Position numbers and translations under genes: made by a program. Shown here piece by piece: positions 33,682 to 44,870 of a DNA stretch of 64,000 nt. The stretch covers positions 76,575,227 through 76,639,226 of the forward strand of contig CM030366.1 in assembly GCA_017893485.1 (NCBI GenBank), given 5' to 3'. The first letter of the stretch is position 1, and every line of letters starts with the position of its first letter. The notes beneath the pieces were generated by a model, which ran no database searches, was not told where the DNA came from, and was given only the letters and a program-made list of their open reading frames with translations. The stretch comes from Hemerocallis citrina. Taxonomy: Eukaryota > Streptophyta > Magnoliopsida > Asparagales > Asphodelaceae.

Positions 33682-35311
33682 TGTTGTGCAATCTAGACGA
33701 TCTAAATAAATAGATAAACTAGACACAAATTAAAACCTCGCAAGTGTACGAATCGTTTATAGAAGCGTAGTGAAGAGCAAGGGTCGATCCCACAGAGATT
33801 GTAGTACTTAACTCACTAATCAATAAAAGAAAATGCAAGTCATAAAGTTTTGTTCTAAAAGTCTGATTGAAAGGAAATGAAAAGATAAAAATCTAAATTA
33901 AGTAGAATCACAATTTGAGTCACGAATATCTATTAAAGTAGTTGGGCATTGATTTCCACCTGTAGTCAAGAATGCTAAGTCACCTTCTACACTACCCTGA
34001 TCACTCATGTTTGTTCCTTTAAGGGCATGGTATCTACTCCTTAAAGTTAATGTTTCCCTAGGCCAAGAATTAGGCATGGTATCTACTCTAATTCGTTTCT
34101 TTCCTTAAGTATTTAGCATGATATCTACTAAGTTGCACTTAATGGAAGCATAGGAACAATGGAAACGAACAAACACTTAAAGTTCTAGAAATTGGTATCA
34201 GATCTAGATCCTTCAAGTTGGTTAAACCAAGAACCCCTAAAGATTCCTGTGTTGCAAGTTATGGGCACGAGATATGGGTCGTCTCTATGCTCATATAACA
34301 GATTCAGCTTTATAATACGCAAACTTGATAATCTCAGGTTCTGCATGGCAGTCGACTTGCTGTCACTCTCAGTCGACTGCTCTTAGAACTTCTGAACAAG
34401 TTTGATTCATATTATAAATCTATACCAATACAATCAGGTTTAATCAATAAGTAATAGAGTAGCGTTGAGAAGAATATAAGCATTACATGACTACGGTTTC
34501 AATCTACCCAACTATGAAATTAGTTGCGCATAATACAACCTTTATTGATTAATAAAATAGAATTCATGACTCTACAATAAAAATAAAAAGTAAAAGGAAG
34601 AACAGAAGAACACTGATTTGTATGATGTTGAAATTGAGCCCAATCAGCAGTCGACTTGTTCTCCTCTTTCTTTGATGCTGGTATCTTGATGCTTACTGTC
34701 GATGATCCTCCCCCCCCTTCCCCCCCCCCGATGGTAGATGACTCTCTCTCTCTCTTTTTTTATAGTTTCTCTTGTCCTTGTCTGCAGATATCAAGTTCCT
34801 GATTTCTTATCTTTTCACGCATAGGACTGAGTCCATCTTCTTACTTGCAAATCCCGGTTCTTTTACTTGAATGTTGGTGAGTTGTTATTTGCAGATAACC
34901 TGGGTTTGGATAACTTCCATTTGATTCGGAATTAGTTGAGGATGGATCTTAAACTATCTTTATCTTTCAACTCCGCTGAATACCAGTCGACTGGTTTTGA
35001 GATCAGTCGACTGTGTCGAGACATCTGTAGATTCACAATCACTCCGTCAAGTCAACTGTCTTTGGAGTAAGTCGACTGTACTGAGCAGCTTGAACCTCTC
35101 TGTCCAGTCGCCTGTTTGAAGAACCAGTCGACTTATGCTCTGCAGTTTCTGTATATCATCCTCAAAATCCTGAATCTGCTTCGTTTTGCTGTTTTTAGGC
35201 TATTTCCTATGAAAAAGAGAAAATAAGAGTAAGATACCACATATAGAGCATTTAAATGTCCAATTGCAGTAAGATTACTGCTCCTAAATGTGAATATTAT
35301 TGGGTTCATCA
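33682..35311 (-). repeat. 3' LTR of the Athila-like element (1630 bp)
   Basis: Plus strand starts TGTTGTGCAATC and ends GGGTTCATCA; minus-strand ends are TG...CA. Nearly identical to 38748-40379. Contains C-run microsatellites (34708-34730) and the palindrome array. Confidence 0.95.
34349..35134. promoter_or_regulatory. Paired CAGTCGACTG palindromes in the Athila LTR
   Basis: Pairs start at 34349/34370, 34984/35004, 35049/35069 and 35105/35125, i.e. 20-21 bp apart, with a single site at 34648. Spacer sequences differ between pairs. The same sites are present in the other LTR. Confidence 0.7.
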
Positions 35312-35351
35312 AATAACCCCAAACTTAAGATTTTGCTTGTCCTCAAGCAAA
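35312..35351 (-). promoter_or_regulatory. Stem-loop and polypurine tract of the Athila-like element
   Basis: Minus-strand stem TTTGCTTG/CAAGCAAA around loop AGGA (35351-35332), then TTAAGTTTGGGG and the LTR 20 bases on. Same layout as in gypsy A/B and TR-GAG. Confidence 0.75.
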
Positions 35352-36697
35352 AAGTAGAATCATGAACAAGGGAAAATAATAGTAAACTCAACCCATCACA
35401 CCAAGAATTCTCATTATGCAAGCATCAAAATTGCAATTAAAAATATAAACAATTGCAAATAAAGTAAAAACAAGCATACCCACTTTCTCCAGTGCAATTA
35501 TCTATTCATAGCTCCAAACCCAATCATATTTATCATGCAATTAATTTAATTATAGTATGTAACAACTCCATCTGTGATTATCCCTTTTCTCTACTACAAA
35601 CCGAGTAGCAAACTAGAGTTTTTTTTTTTTTTTTTTAGTCTCTTCTCTAAGTTGTCACTTGCCTTTTGACGCGAGTGCAAGACATTGGTGATGAATCCAC
35701 CCGGTTACTCAACAAGTCGCAAACTTAAAAGTGCTTTGCATACTCATATTTCAAGTTGCCGTTTGACGTAAAAGTAAACATTGGTGATGAATACCCCTAG
35801 TTACTAAGCAACTCAAAACATTGGAGTAGATTGACTTTATTCATAATATTTTTTTTTCGTTATTACTCTATTTACTTAAACTCTGTTTAGGACTAGATCA
35901 AAGGGGATAATCACAAGAGAAAGCATCACAATTGTATTTTATGTATAATTGCATGACTCATACAATTTGTAAGGAATTATGAAACTCAACAATCCTAAAG
36001 TAAATAAGTATACTTACTCTTACTTTATAAGAAATTGTTTATTCCAAAAAAATATTTCAATGCTTATCTAAATGAAGAACTCAAAAGTGTAATGGTCAGA
36101 TTACTTTAAATCCTTTTAAAATTTTGTTTTTTTTTCTAAAATAAATCATAAATTTGTAAACCTTCCCCTCCAAACTTAAATATCACATTGTCCTCAATGG
36201 GAAAGGAAAAAGAAAAACAAAAAGAATGCAAAAGTTCAGAAATTCTCCCCTAATTCGTCTTGAAAATTCTGCATGAGCAGCGTTCGGTATTTTGGCGATA
36301 TCTGGAGCTGTAGATGTCCAAATGGGCTGAATTTTTTTTTTTTGCTAGAAAGCTAAGAAGATAGGCTACAACTTCTCTTTGAATCACTTTTCCAGATTTT
36401 GACTCCAAATTGCTCAAAAACAGCCGTCAATGCATGTGTACAAAACAGCTCTGCCCCGGCGACTTCAAATTTTCTGCAATCCTTCAAGATAAAATCCAAA
36501 AATTAAAATAAAATAAACTAAAAGATAAATCAAATCTAAATGCAATAAAAGAAATGATTAAAGAAATGAATAAAGAAAGAGTGTAAGTACTCCCCTGAAA
36601 AATTGGGTTGCCTCCCAAGAAGCGCTAAGTTTTAAGTCTTCAGCCAGACATGATGAGTTTATGCAATATCTTCCTCTTGCGGCTCAAAACTCATCTC
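35352..36697 (-). other. Athila 3' non-coding region
   Basis: AT-rich, with a T run at 35618-35636. Long non-coding DNA between pol and the 3' LTR is usual for Athila. I see no env-like ORF. Confidence 0.6.
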
Positions 36698-37430
36698 GTT
36701 ATAAGGTTTCCCACTATGCCCATTCATCTTGAACGTTTGATTTTTCTTTGCTATGAGCCTCCAACGCTCCATGTTGGGAAACCTTTGTAACAACATACGG
36801 ACCGTACCATCTTGACATAAGCCTATCTGCAATGGTCCACCTTAATGCACCATTGTGTTCTTGCAAGACTCCCTGCAGCTTCTCTTCTTCCTGCATCCTT
36901 AATTTTTCAGCGACTATCACAGGTAACGTCTGGTTTTCCCCCAAATATTCATACTTCAAGTATTCATGTAGTCGCTTCAGCTCCACAGCTGGTGTCCTGG
37001 TAAAAGAAGAAACAAAAGTATTATTAGACACAAGATTTTCAAACACATGTGCAAACTTACCTGCATATGATTTTTCATTTCCAAGGGTATGTATTTTCTC
37101 TGCGATCCTCCAATCATCATATTCCTGTTCAACTTGAGATAGTATTAGAGGGTGTGTAATTGTTGCTTGTAATGGATCAACACCATGTTCCTAAAATGTT
37201 TGGTCACAAATTTCCTGAACCACATCAACATTATAACATTCATGATCATCGTGTGGTAATTTTGGTGCATCAAACATTCTAAACTCAATCTTGTCCTCTA
37301 GGGTTGTCACCGATTGGAGCTGTTCTTGTCCTCTAGGGTTTGGTATGGTTTGTGATGGGAGTTCTTCTGCCTTTCTTTCACTTAACTCCTTAGCAATTTG
37401 ACCAATTTGAATCTCCAATTTCTGAATGTC
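36698..37430 (-). pseudogene. Athila gag C-terminus fused to pol remnants by internal deletions
   Basis: Reading leftward: QIGQIAKELSERKAEELPSQ (gag C-terminus) and NPRGQEQLQSVTTL, then directly EDKIEFRMFDAPKLPHDD, which in intact elements follows the protease; so protease is deleted. After a stop near 37190 comes ELKRLHEYLKYEYLGE...TLPVIVAEKL and GVLQEHNGALRWTIAD, the RT N-terminus, joined without a break to RLMSRWYGPYVVTKVSQHGA, the integrase C-terminus. Thus RT palm, RNase H and integrase core are missing. A last frame gives KKNQTFKMNGHSGKPY. Confidence 0.75.
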
Positions 37431-38569
37431 CTGTCTTTATTGGTTGCTTGTTTCATGTTGCTGTTGGAGCAATTGAAGAACGGTGGATTCGAAATCCAAC
37501 TTCTTCTGTCTTGTACTGGCCGATCAAACCCATTCCCACTCTGGAATTGCTGCGTATGTCCTTGTGCGAATTGATTTCCTTGATGGTTTTGATTATTGCT
37601 CCATGAGAAATTTGGATGGTTTCGGCACCCTAGGTTATACGTGTTTGGCAAAGGTTTGTTCTGGGGCGGGTGCATTCCCTGTCCTACGTAGTTTACGTGC
37701 TCCTGATCTGCAAAAGAAGACATGGGACATGTATTAGTTGTATGATCAGAATGAGAACAAATTGCACAAATTTCTTTTGGTTGGTTTTTTATGCCACCCA
37801 ACGTTGAAATCACATTAACAAGCATATCAATCTTTTTGTTCATGATTTCCATTTCTAGTTGCATGTTATTATTATAAGAAATTTCGTAAACTCCCTGTTT
37901 TTTCGAAAGGCCTCTTCCCCTTGTTGAGAATTGCTGTGAGTTCTCGCTGAGTTCTTCAAATAGTTCGATGGCCTCCTGACCACTTTTCCTCATCAAGATT
38001 CCGTTGCAAGCTGAATCCACAATTGCTTTGTTAATGTCATTTAAACCCTCATAAAATGCTTGTACCTGATCATCCTTAGGTATGTTGTGCGTAGGACACT
38101 TGAGAAGCTTGTTCTTGAAGTCCTTCCATGCCTCGAAGAATAAATCGCCATCTTTTTGTTGGAAGAGTAGAATTTCTCTTTTTAGTAGTCTGGTTTTCTG
38201 AGCTGGAAAGAATTCTTTCAAGAATTTTGTTGACAATTGCTCCCATGATTGAATTGATCCTGGTTCCAAAGAATTATACCACAATTTAGCATTAAGTTTT
38301 AATGAAAATAGAAACAAGATTAACCTGATTTGTTCAGGGGTAAGCCCTTGGACGCTTTGTGTTCTGCAAAGATCAAAGAAATCTTGCAAATGTAGATGCG
38401 GATCCTCGTCTAGTCTGCCACTAAAGTGGGGAACCATGCTGAGTAATTGAGGTGATAGATGCATATTCCCTGTGACATTAGGTTGATAAGCTATGCAAGA
38501 AGGTTGCTCAATATTCTTCGGAGTGAATTTGTCTTGCATTGGTACTCGATTCGGTACTTTCTCCCCCAT
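37382..38569 (-). CDS. gag: Gag of the Athila-like element
   Basis: Open frame of 395 codons from ATG 38569 (MGEKVPNRVPMQDKF). The retrotransposon gag domain carries VPHFSGRLDEDPHLHLQDFF, LFLFSLKLNAKLWYNSL, FLKEFFPAQKTRLLKREI and QVQAFYEGL. A knuckle-like CAICSHSDHTTNTC follows, then a long N/Q/P-rich tail. The frame shifts near 37430 relative to the continuing coiled coil QDIQKLEIQIGQIAKEL, so the extreme C-terminus is altered. The rest is intact, in keeping with the youth of the element. Confidence 0.85.
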   Translation of the reverse strand: MGEKVPNRVPMQDKFTPKNIEQPSCIAYQPNVTGNMHLSPQLLSMVPHFSGRLDEDPHLHLQDFFDLCRTQSVQGLTPEQIRLILFLFSLKLNAKLWYNSLEPGSIQSWEQLSTKFLKEFFPAQKTRLLKREILLFQQKDGDLFFEAWKDFKNKLLKCPTHNIPKDDQVQAFYEGLNDINKAIVDSACNGILMRKSGQEAIELFEELSENSQQFSTRGRGLSKKQGVYEISYNNNMQLEMEIMNKKIDMLVNVISTLGGIKNQPKEICAICSHSDHTTNTCPMSSFADQEHVNYVGQGMHPPQNKPLPNTYNLGCRNHPNFSWSNNQNHQGNQFAQGHTQQFQSGNGFDRPVQDRRSWISNPPFFNCSNSNMKQATNKDRTFRNWRFKLVKLLRS

Positions 38570-38595
38570 TGTCGCTTTTGGAAAAATTTGCTGTA

Positions 38596-38626
38596 CAGTC
38601 GACTGGTCCTTGGAGACAGTCGACTG
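38596..38626. promoter_or_regulatory. Palindrome pair in the Athila leader
   Basis: CAGTCGACTG at 38596-38605 and 38617-38626, 21 bp apart, between primer site and gag ATG. The same pair spacing as in the LTR arrays, but outside the LTR. Confidence 0.65.
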
Positions 38627-38724
38627 ATCTGTCTGTGCAGAGTGTAACCTGAAAGAAAATGTTATAAAAGAAAAGAAAAAAGAAAAAGATAAAAATTGAT
38701 TTGCAAGTTAAAATACTAAACAAT

Positions 38725-38741
38725 CCCCGGCAGCGGCGCCA
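38725..38741 (-). other. Primer binding site of the Athila-like element (Asp-tRNA type)
   Basis: The minus strand TGGCGCCGCTGCCGGGG matches the characteristic Athila primer site, six bases from the LTR. Confidence 0.9.
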
Positions 38742-38747
38742 AAAACT

Positions 38748-40379
38748 TGTTGTGCAATCTAGACGATCTAAATAAATAGATAAACTAGACACAAATTAAA
38801 ACCTCGCAAGTGTACGAATCGTTTATAGAAGCGTAGTGAAGAGCAAGGGTCGATCCCACAGAGATTGTAGTACTTAACTCACTAATCAATAAAAGAAAAT
38901 GCAAGTCATAAAGTTTTGTTCTAAAAGTCTGATTGAAAGGAAATGAAAAGATAAAAATCTAAATTAAGTAGAATCACAATTTGAGTCACGAATATCTATT
39001 AAAGTAGTTGGGCATTGATTTCCACCTGTAGTCAAGAATGCTAAGTCACCTTCTACACTACCCTGATCACTCATGTTTGTTCCTTTAAGGGCATGGTATC
39101 TACTCCTTAAAGTTAATGTTTCCCTAGGCCAAGAATTAGGCATGGTATCTACTCTAATTCGTTTCTTTCCTTAAGTATTTAGCATGATATCTACTAAGTT
39201 GCACTTAATGGAAGCATAGGAACAATGGAAACGAACAAACACTTAAAGTTCTAGAAATTGGTATCAGATCTAGATCCTTCAAGTTGGTTAAACCAAGAAC
39301 CCCTAAAGATTCCTGTGTTGCAAGTTATGGGCACGAGATATGGGTCGTCTCTATGCTCATATAACAGATTCAGCTTTATAATACGCAAACTTGATAATCT
39401 CAGGTTCTGCATGGCAGTCGACTTGCTGTCACTCTCAGTCGACTGCTCTTAGAACTTCTGAACAAGTTTGATTCATATTATAAATCTATACCAATACAAT
39501 CAGGTTTAATCAATAAGTAATAGAGTAGCGTTGAGAAGAATATAAGCATTACATGACTACGGTTTCAATCTACCCAACTATGAAATTAGTTGCGCATAAT
39601 ACAACCTTTATTGATTAATAAAATAGAATTCATGACTCTACAATAAAAATAAAAAGTAAAAGGAAGAACAGAAGAACACTGATTTGTATGATGTTGAAAT
39701 TGAGCCCAATCAGCAGTCGACTTGTTCTCCTCTTTCTTTGATGCTGGTATCTTGATGCTTACTGTCGATGATCCTCCCCCCCCCTCCCCCCCCCCCCGAT
39801 GGTAGATGACTCTCTCTCTCTCTTTTTTTATAGTTTCTCTTGTCCTTGTCTGCAGATATCAAGTTCCTGATTTCTTATCTTTTCACGCATAGGACTGAGT
39901 CCATCTTCTTACTTGCAAATCCCGGTTCTTTTACTTGATTGTTGGTGAGTTGTTATTTGCAGATAACCCGGGTTTGGATAACTTCCATTTGATTCGGAAT
40001 TAGTTGAGGATGGATCTTAAACTATCTTTATCTTTCAACTCCGCTGAATACCAGTCGACTGGTTTTGAGATCAGTCGACTGTGTCGAGACATCTATAGAT
40101 TCACAATCACTCTGTCAAGTTGACTGTCTTTGGAGTAAGTCGACTGTACTGAGCAGCTTGAACCTCTCTGTCCAGTCGCCTGTTTGAAGAACCAGTCGAC
40201 TTATGCTCTGCAGTTTCTGTATATCATCCTCAAAATCCTGAATCTGCTTCGTTTTGCTGTTTTTAGGCTATTTCCTATGAAAAAGAGAAAATAAGAGTAA
40301 GATACCACATATAGAGCATTTAAATGTCCAATTGCAGTAAGATTACTGCTCCTAAATGTGAATATTATTGGGTTCTTCA
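38748..40379 (-). repeat. 5' LTR of the Athila-like element (1632 bp)
   Basis: Near-identical partner of 33682-35311, ending GGGTTCTTCA on the plus strand. Where the other copy reads AAGTCAACTG, this one reads AAGTTGACTG. Confidence 0.95.
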
Positions 40380-40384
40380 CAATG

Positions 40385-43300
40385 GATCTCCCTTAACGTG
40401 ATAGGTTCGAGGGGAGGTATCCTTTGTGGTTTCAACGAGTCATTTTTCTCTGTTACGGCGGTTCAACGCCTTAATTTTTTCCTCATCATCCAACTGCACT
40501 AGACCATGCTTAACCGTGCTCTAACGGTCATTTCGGTCTACGGTCCTTCCTCTAATGATAGGTGCAGTTTATTTTGGGACGAATTCCTTTCGTTACAAAA
40601 TCTTACCTATGACCTCTGTTTCCTCTGTGGGAATTTTAATGTCACCAGGTTCTCCGCTAAAAGATTGTCCCCACCCTCCTCCTCCTATCACTCCAGTATT
40701 TTCAACAACTGTATCCATACCCTGCAGTTGACCGATCTTCCGATTAACGGCAGATCGTTCACCTGATCCAACCTCCGAGCTGCGCCGACGTTGGCCAAAC
40801 TTGATCGTTTCCTTGTATCTGATGCTTGGATTAACCAGTTCCACAATTCCTTTGTAAAGGCCTTACCTAACCCCTCCTCAGATCACGTTCCCATTGCCTT
40901 TTACTCTAACTTCCCTTTTACTCACCAGCATAAATTCCGCTTCGAAAATTTTTGGTTAGAGGACCAATTGTTCGTCAAGCTGGTAGAGGAATGTCTGTCT
41001 TCGGTCTCGAGTTCCTCTGGACTGGGTAGCATCCTCCTCAAACTTCACGCCGTTAAATATGGCTGTAAGATCTGGCGTTCTGAATGACAAAACACACCAC
41101 TTTCCTTAAAAATTTTCTCCTTGCTTCCATCGAATCCATTAATAAGATGGAGGAGGGGGGCCTCTTCCTTTCTCTTATCGAGCGGAAAGGTTGTTCTGCA
41201 AGCGTGACTTCGCCAATATTCTTCATCAAGAGCATATCAAATGGGCTCAAAGAGGCAGGTTCAGATGACTTAAGGAAGGTGATGGCAACACCGCTTTCCT
41301 CCACAATTTTGCCTCGCACAGGCAACGCTCCAATCGGATCTCTTCGATCACCGACATTAATTTAGACCTTTGCTCCGATCAAGAGATCCATAGTGCTTTC
41401 CTCAACTTTTATAAAAATCTTATCGGATCATATAAACAACGATCAATTAGCATAGACTGGGATCACCTCTATGGTCCTATCTCTCAGGACCTCTCCTCTC
41501 TTGAGGCTCCTTTCTCCTTGGAGGAAATCCAATCGGCCATTTTTTCCTTAAAGAGCGACTCGGCTCCAGGCCCAGACGGTTTCCCTGCTTTCTTCTTCCA
41601 AAAATTCTGGCTATGGCTTAAAGCCGACCTCCTCCGTTGTTTCAACGAACTCCATCAGGGTTCCTTCTCTTTTGATCGTATCAATTATGCTAACATTGTG
41701 CTTATTCCCAAAATGGTGGGCGCTCACTCAGTGGCGCATTTTAGGCCTATTAGCCTCATTAATACCACCTTCAAAATCTTTATGAAAGTGCTTTCCGCGA
41801 GGCTTAGTTCAGTGGTCTCCCCTCTCATTGACTCAACTCAGTCTGGTTTCATTAAAGACCATTTTATTCTTGATAGTGTAGCAGCGGCTCAAGAGATAAT
41901 CTCTCATTGCCACTACTCCAACTCGGAAGCTATCCTACTCAAACTCGATTTCCAAAAAGCTTACGACAATGTTAGTTGGGATTTCCTGTTTGATATCCTC
42001 ATTAACAGGGGTTTCGGCCCTAAATGGATAGCTTGGGTCAAAGCCAGCCTATATTCGGGCACTTCTTCCATTGTTATTAATGGGTCAGAATGCCACAAAT
42101 TTAAAGTAAAGTGTGGCCTTCGCTAAGGAGACCCTCTCTCGTCCCTCCTTTTTTGCCTGGTGGCAGATGTTTTTAGTAAATTTCTTCGCAACGCTTGGGA
42201 CTCTCAAGTGATTGAAGGTCTGGGCGAATTGCAGCATTTTAATGGTATTCTTAATTTGCACTACGTGGATGATACGATCATCTTTGCTAAGCCGAATCTT
42301 TCTACTCTCTGTAACCTCAAACTCCTTTTATACTGTTTTGAGTTGGCATCAGGCCTTTCAATTAATTTTCAAAAATCCTCAGTTCTTTGGCTTGGTGGTT
42401 CCCCTAATCGCCAGCTGGAAATCTCTAACTTTTTTAACTGCCCGACCACTGACTTCCCCATCACGTATTTGGGAATCCCCCTCAAATGGGGTAAATTGTA
42501 CAAAAATGATTGGATGCCCATGGTGGACAAGGCTGTTTCCAGGCTTAGCATTTAGGCCAGCAAAATTTTGTCCCGTAGGGGTAGGCTGATCCTCATTAAC
42601 TCAGTTCTGTCTCCTATCCCGATTTACATGATGTCTTTCTATTATGTCCCTTCATGGGTCATTAAGCGCATCGATCAAATTAGAAGTGACTTGCTCTGGT
42701 CAGGGTGCTCTTCATACAAGCCTGGGTCGCACCTTTACAACTGGACAATGGTCTGCTCTCCTAAAGAGGCAGGGGGGGTCGGGGTGTTAAACCTCAAACA
42801 TCAGAATATCGCTTTGTTGGGTAAATGGCTCTGGAAATTCTTAAAATATGACCATTTACCTTAGATTCAAAGTATCAAAGCTTGTTGTTTTTCCTCTACC
42901 AATTACTGGGAACTCCCTCCCCAGGTTCATCGCATCGCTTCTCCTTTCTGGAAAGGGGTCTGGAAAGCAACAGACGCCTTCCGCTGTGGCCTCTTCCACG
43001 TTTGTTCTGATGGCTCTAAGACCAAGTTCTGGTCCGACATTTGGATTGGTAACATCAAACTGGCTTCTGCCTTTCCAGCTCTATTCTGTCTAGCCTCCAA
43101 TCCCACGACCTATGTGGCAGAATCTTTCATCACTATTAACTCGCATAGGCATTGGTCTATCCCCTTCTTATCCAACTTTCCGTCGCACCTTACTGCGGAT
43201 CTTCACGAACTTATCTCGTCTTTGGATCAGTTCTCATGGGCTCCGTAAGAGGACATTATCTGGCGTTGGAATGCCGGGGGGGGGGGGGGGGGGGGGTTCA

Positions 43301-43779
43301 CGGTTAAATCCTTTTACAAGTTTTTGAACTTCCGTGGCACCCTCTCCCCATGTGCTGATTTCATTTGGCAATTGTCTGCCCCTCTGAAGGTTAAAATCAA
43401 CTGTTGGCTAGCTCTCAACAACAGACTGCTTACCGTCAAAGTCCTTAATAAAAGGAATTTGGCATGGGGTCAATTGTGCCCCCTTTGTTCTAACTGTTCA
43501 GAAGACGTAGATCACCTATTTGTTGGCTGTGTTTTCATTCGCCCATTGTGGAAAATATGCACCTTAGCTTGGGAATTCCCGTTCATCCCTTTCAATTTAG
43601 CTTCGTGTTGGTCTCTTCTTCCCGTTAATCGGCGGTACCGCAGATCGTGGAATCTTTCGGTCCAAACCATTATCTGGGTTACGTGGTTAGAAAGGAATAA
43701 AAGATTATTCAAAAATAGCGCCTCTAATATCCTCGATTTTATGTTTCAATTCTATTCAACTTCTAGTCCTCGGTTTTAA
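40385..43779 (+). pseudogene. LINE ORF2: endonuclease, reverse transcriptase, zf-RVT
   Basis: Resumes the endonuclease domain (VISVYGPSSNDRCSLFWDEF, CGNFNVTRFSAKR, LDRFLVSDAW, SDHVPIAFYS). The RT domain runs from about 41518 (SDSAPGPDGFPAFFFQKFW) through NIVLIPKM, FRPISLINTTFK, LKLDFQKAYDNVSW and the catalytic YVDD at 42262-42273. GLR*GDPL near 42124 carries a stop. Then SRRGRLILINSVLS and the C-terminal zf-RVT region (WQLSAPLKVKINCWLALNNRL, CPLCSNCSEDVDHLF, about 43330-43560). It ends at 43779. Numerous stops and a 22-base G run near 43277 break the frame. Confidence 0.85.
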
Positions 43780-44870
43780 AACTCGAAGCTAGAGAAGCCC
43801 TTAGCAGTCAAAGACTGGTTGATTCATTTCAATGTCTTCGCATTCTTAATGCTTTATAATCATCTCTGCTCTTTTTACTTCCTTTTTTCTTTTATGCTGC
43901 AGGTTTGAGGTGTTTTGGAGTTTAACTCAATCTACTGTTGCTGTCTCCCTCTTTGTAACTCTCTTTTGATGTTGTTCATTTTGGTGTACCGCGCTTCTAT
44001 GGGTTGCTCTTTCACTTTGGGCAGAAGATTGTGGGTGAATCTTGTTCTAATCTCCCAGCTAACTGATCTTCCTTCGATCTTGATTTTTGGGTTGATATAT
44101 TTATGTCTTTGTTGCTGCTGCCTTACTGTGTAATTATGTTGCTTGTTTCAGATGTTATGAGTTCTTCTCTTTGGTACACCTGGGTTATTGGGGATGGGTG
44201 GTCACTCTCCCACCATTATTTTGCCTTGACTGTTCTCCTCTCTTTTTGACTACTTAGATTTTAACCCGGGTGTTATTCTGGATAGCTTATATTAATGAAA
44301 TATGTTGCTTATTCTCTTTGTGGCAGTCTTGTGTGGCTTTGTGAGTTTGGTTATCTCGATGGCCCCTGTTTGGGTAGAGTGGCTCTTTGTTTTCTGCCTG
44401 TTTTCGTTTTATTGAGTTGCTGGCTATTTTGGCACTCTGTATCATTGTTTGGTTTCTCCTTCGCGGTATTCGTTTGAGGTTTGGGTGCCCTCTCACCCTC
44501 CCTTGCCGCATGGAGTTCAGCTTGGAATGTAGGCTGTTATGAGTCGTCATCCTGAGGCCATTTCGATGAGCACCTGATGAGCCTCCCCATCGCTGTGTTG
44601 CGCTCGTCTGGCTGAGTTTGGTAGTGCGTTTGGATGGGAGCTCCTCGTTCGTCCTTACTCAACCTACTGTTATGGCGCCTCCTTCCGGTTTTGGCTCCTA
44701 TGAGATGTATAGGCTCTTTTTTCTTTTTTTGGCCTTCAGGTTGTTGTTCTTTTTCGTTTCTAGTTCGGATGTTCTTTGTTTTACTTCTCGTAAAGCTTAC
44801 TATTGTATTGATTCTATTATTATTTTGATTGCTTGGTTGGAGTCGAAGACTCTATCCGTTTCATCAAAAA
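43780..44870 (+). other. LINE 3' untranslated region
   Basis: T-rich DNA without conserved coding, ending CCGTTTCATC plus a short A-tail at the target duplication. Confidence 0.65.

Larger units (their letters stand above)
33682..40379 (-). mobile_element. Athila-like Ty3/gypsy element, young internal-deletion derivative
   Basis: TSD CAATG at 33677-33681 and 40380-40384. LTRs of 1630 and 1632 bp differ by about seven substitutions plus length changes in a C run, so this is the youngest insertion seen. The minus-strand internal region (3.4 kb) has an Asp-tRNA-type primer site, gag, and a short fused remnant of pol lacking protease, catalytic RT, RNase H and integrase core. It cannot move without help from intact Athila elements. 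Confidence 0.92.
30107..44870 (+). mobile_element. L1-type LINE, full-length but decayed, split by Athila element
   Basis: A 19-bp target duplication (30088-30106 and 44871-44889, one mismatch) and a short A-tail at the right end show target-primed insertion into the gypsy A LTR. It encodes ORF1 with a CCHC knuckle and ORF2 with endonuclease, reverse transcriptase and a C-terminal zf-RVT region. Net length without the Athila insert is about 8.1 kb, so it appears nearly full-length. Frames are broken in many places. Confidence 0.88.
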
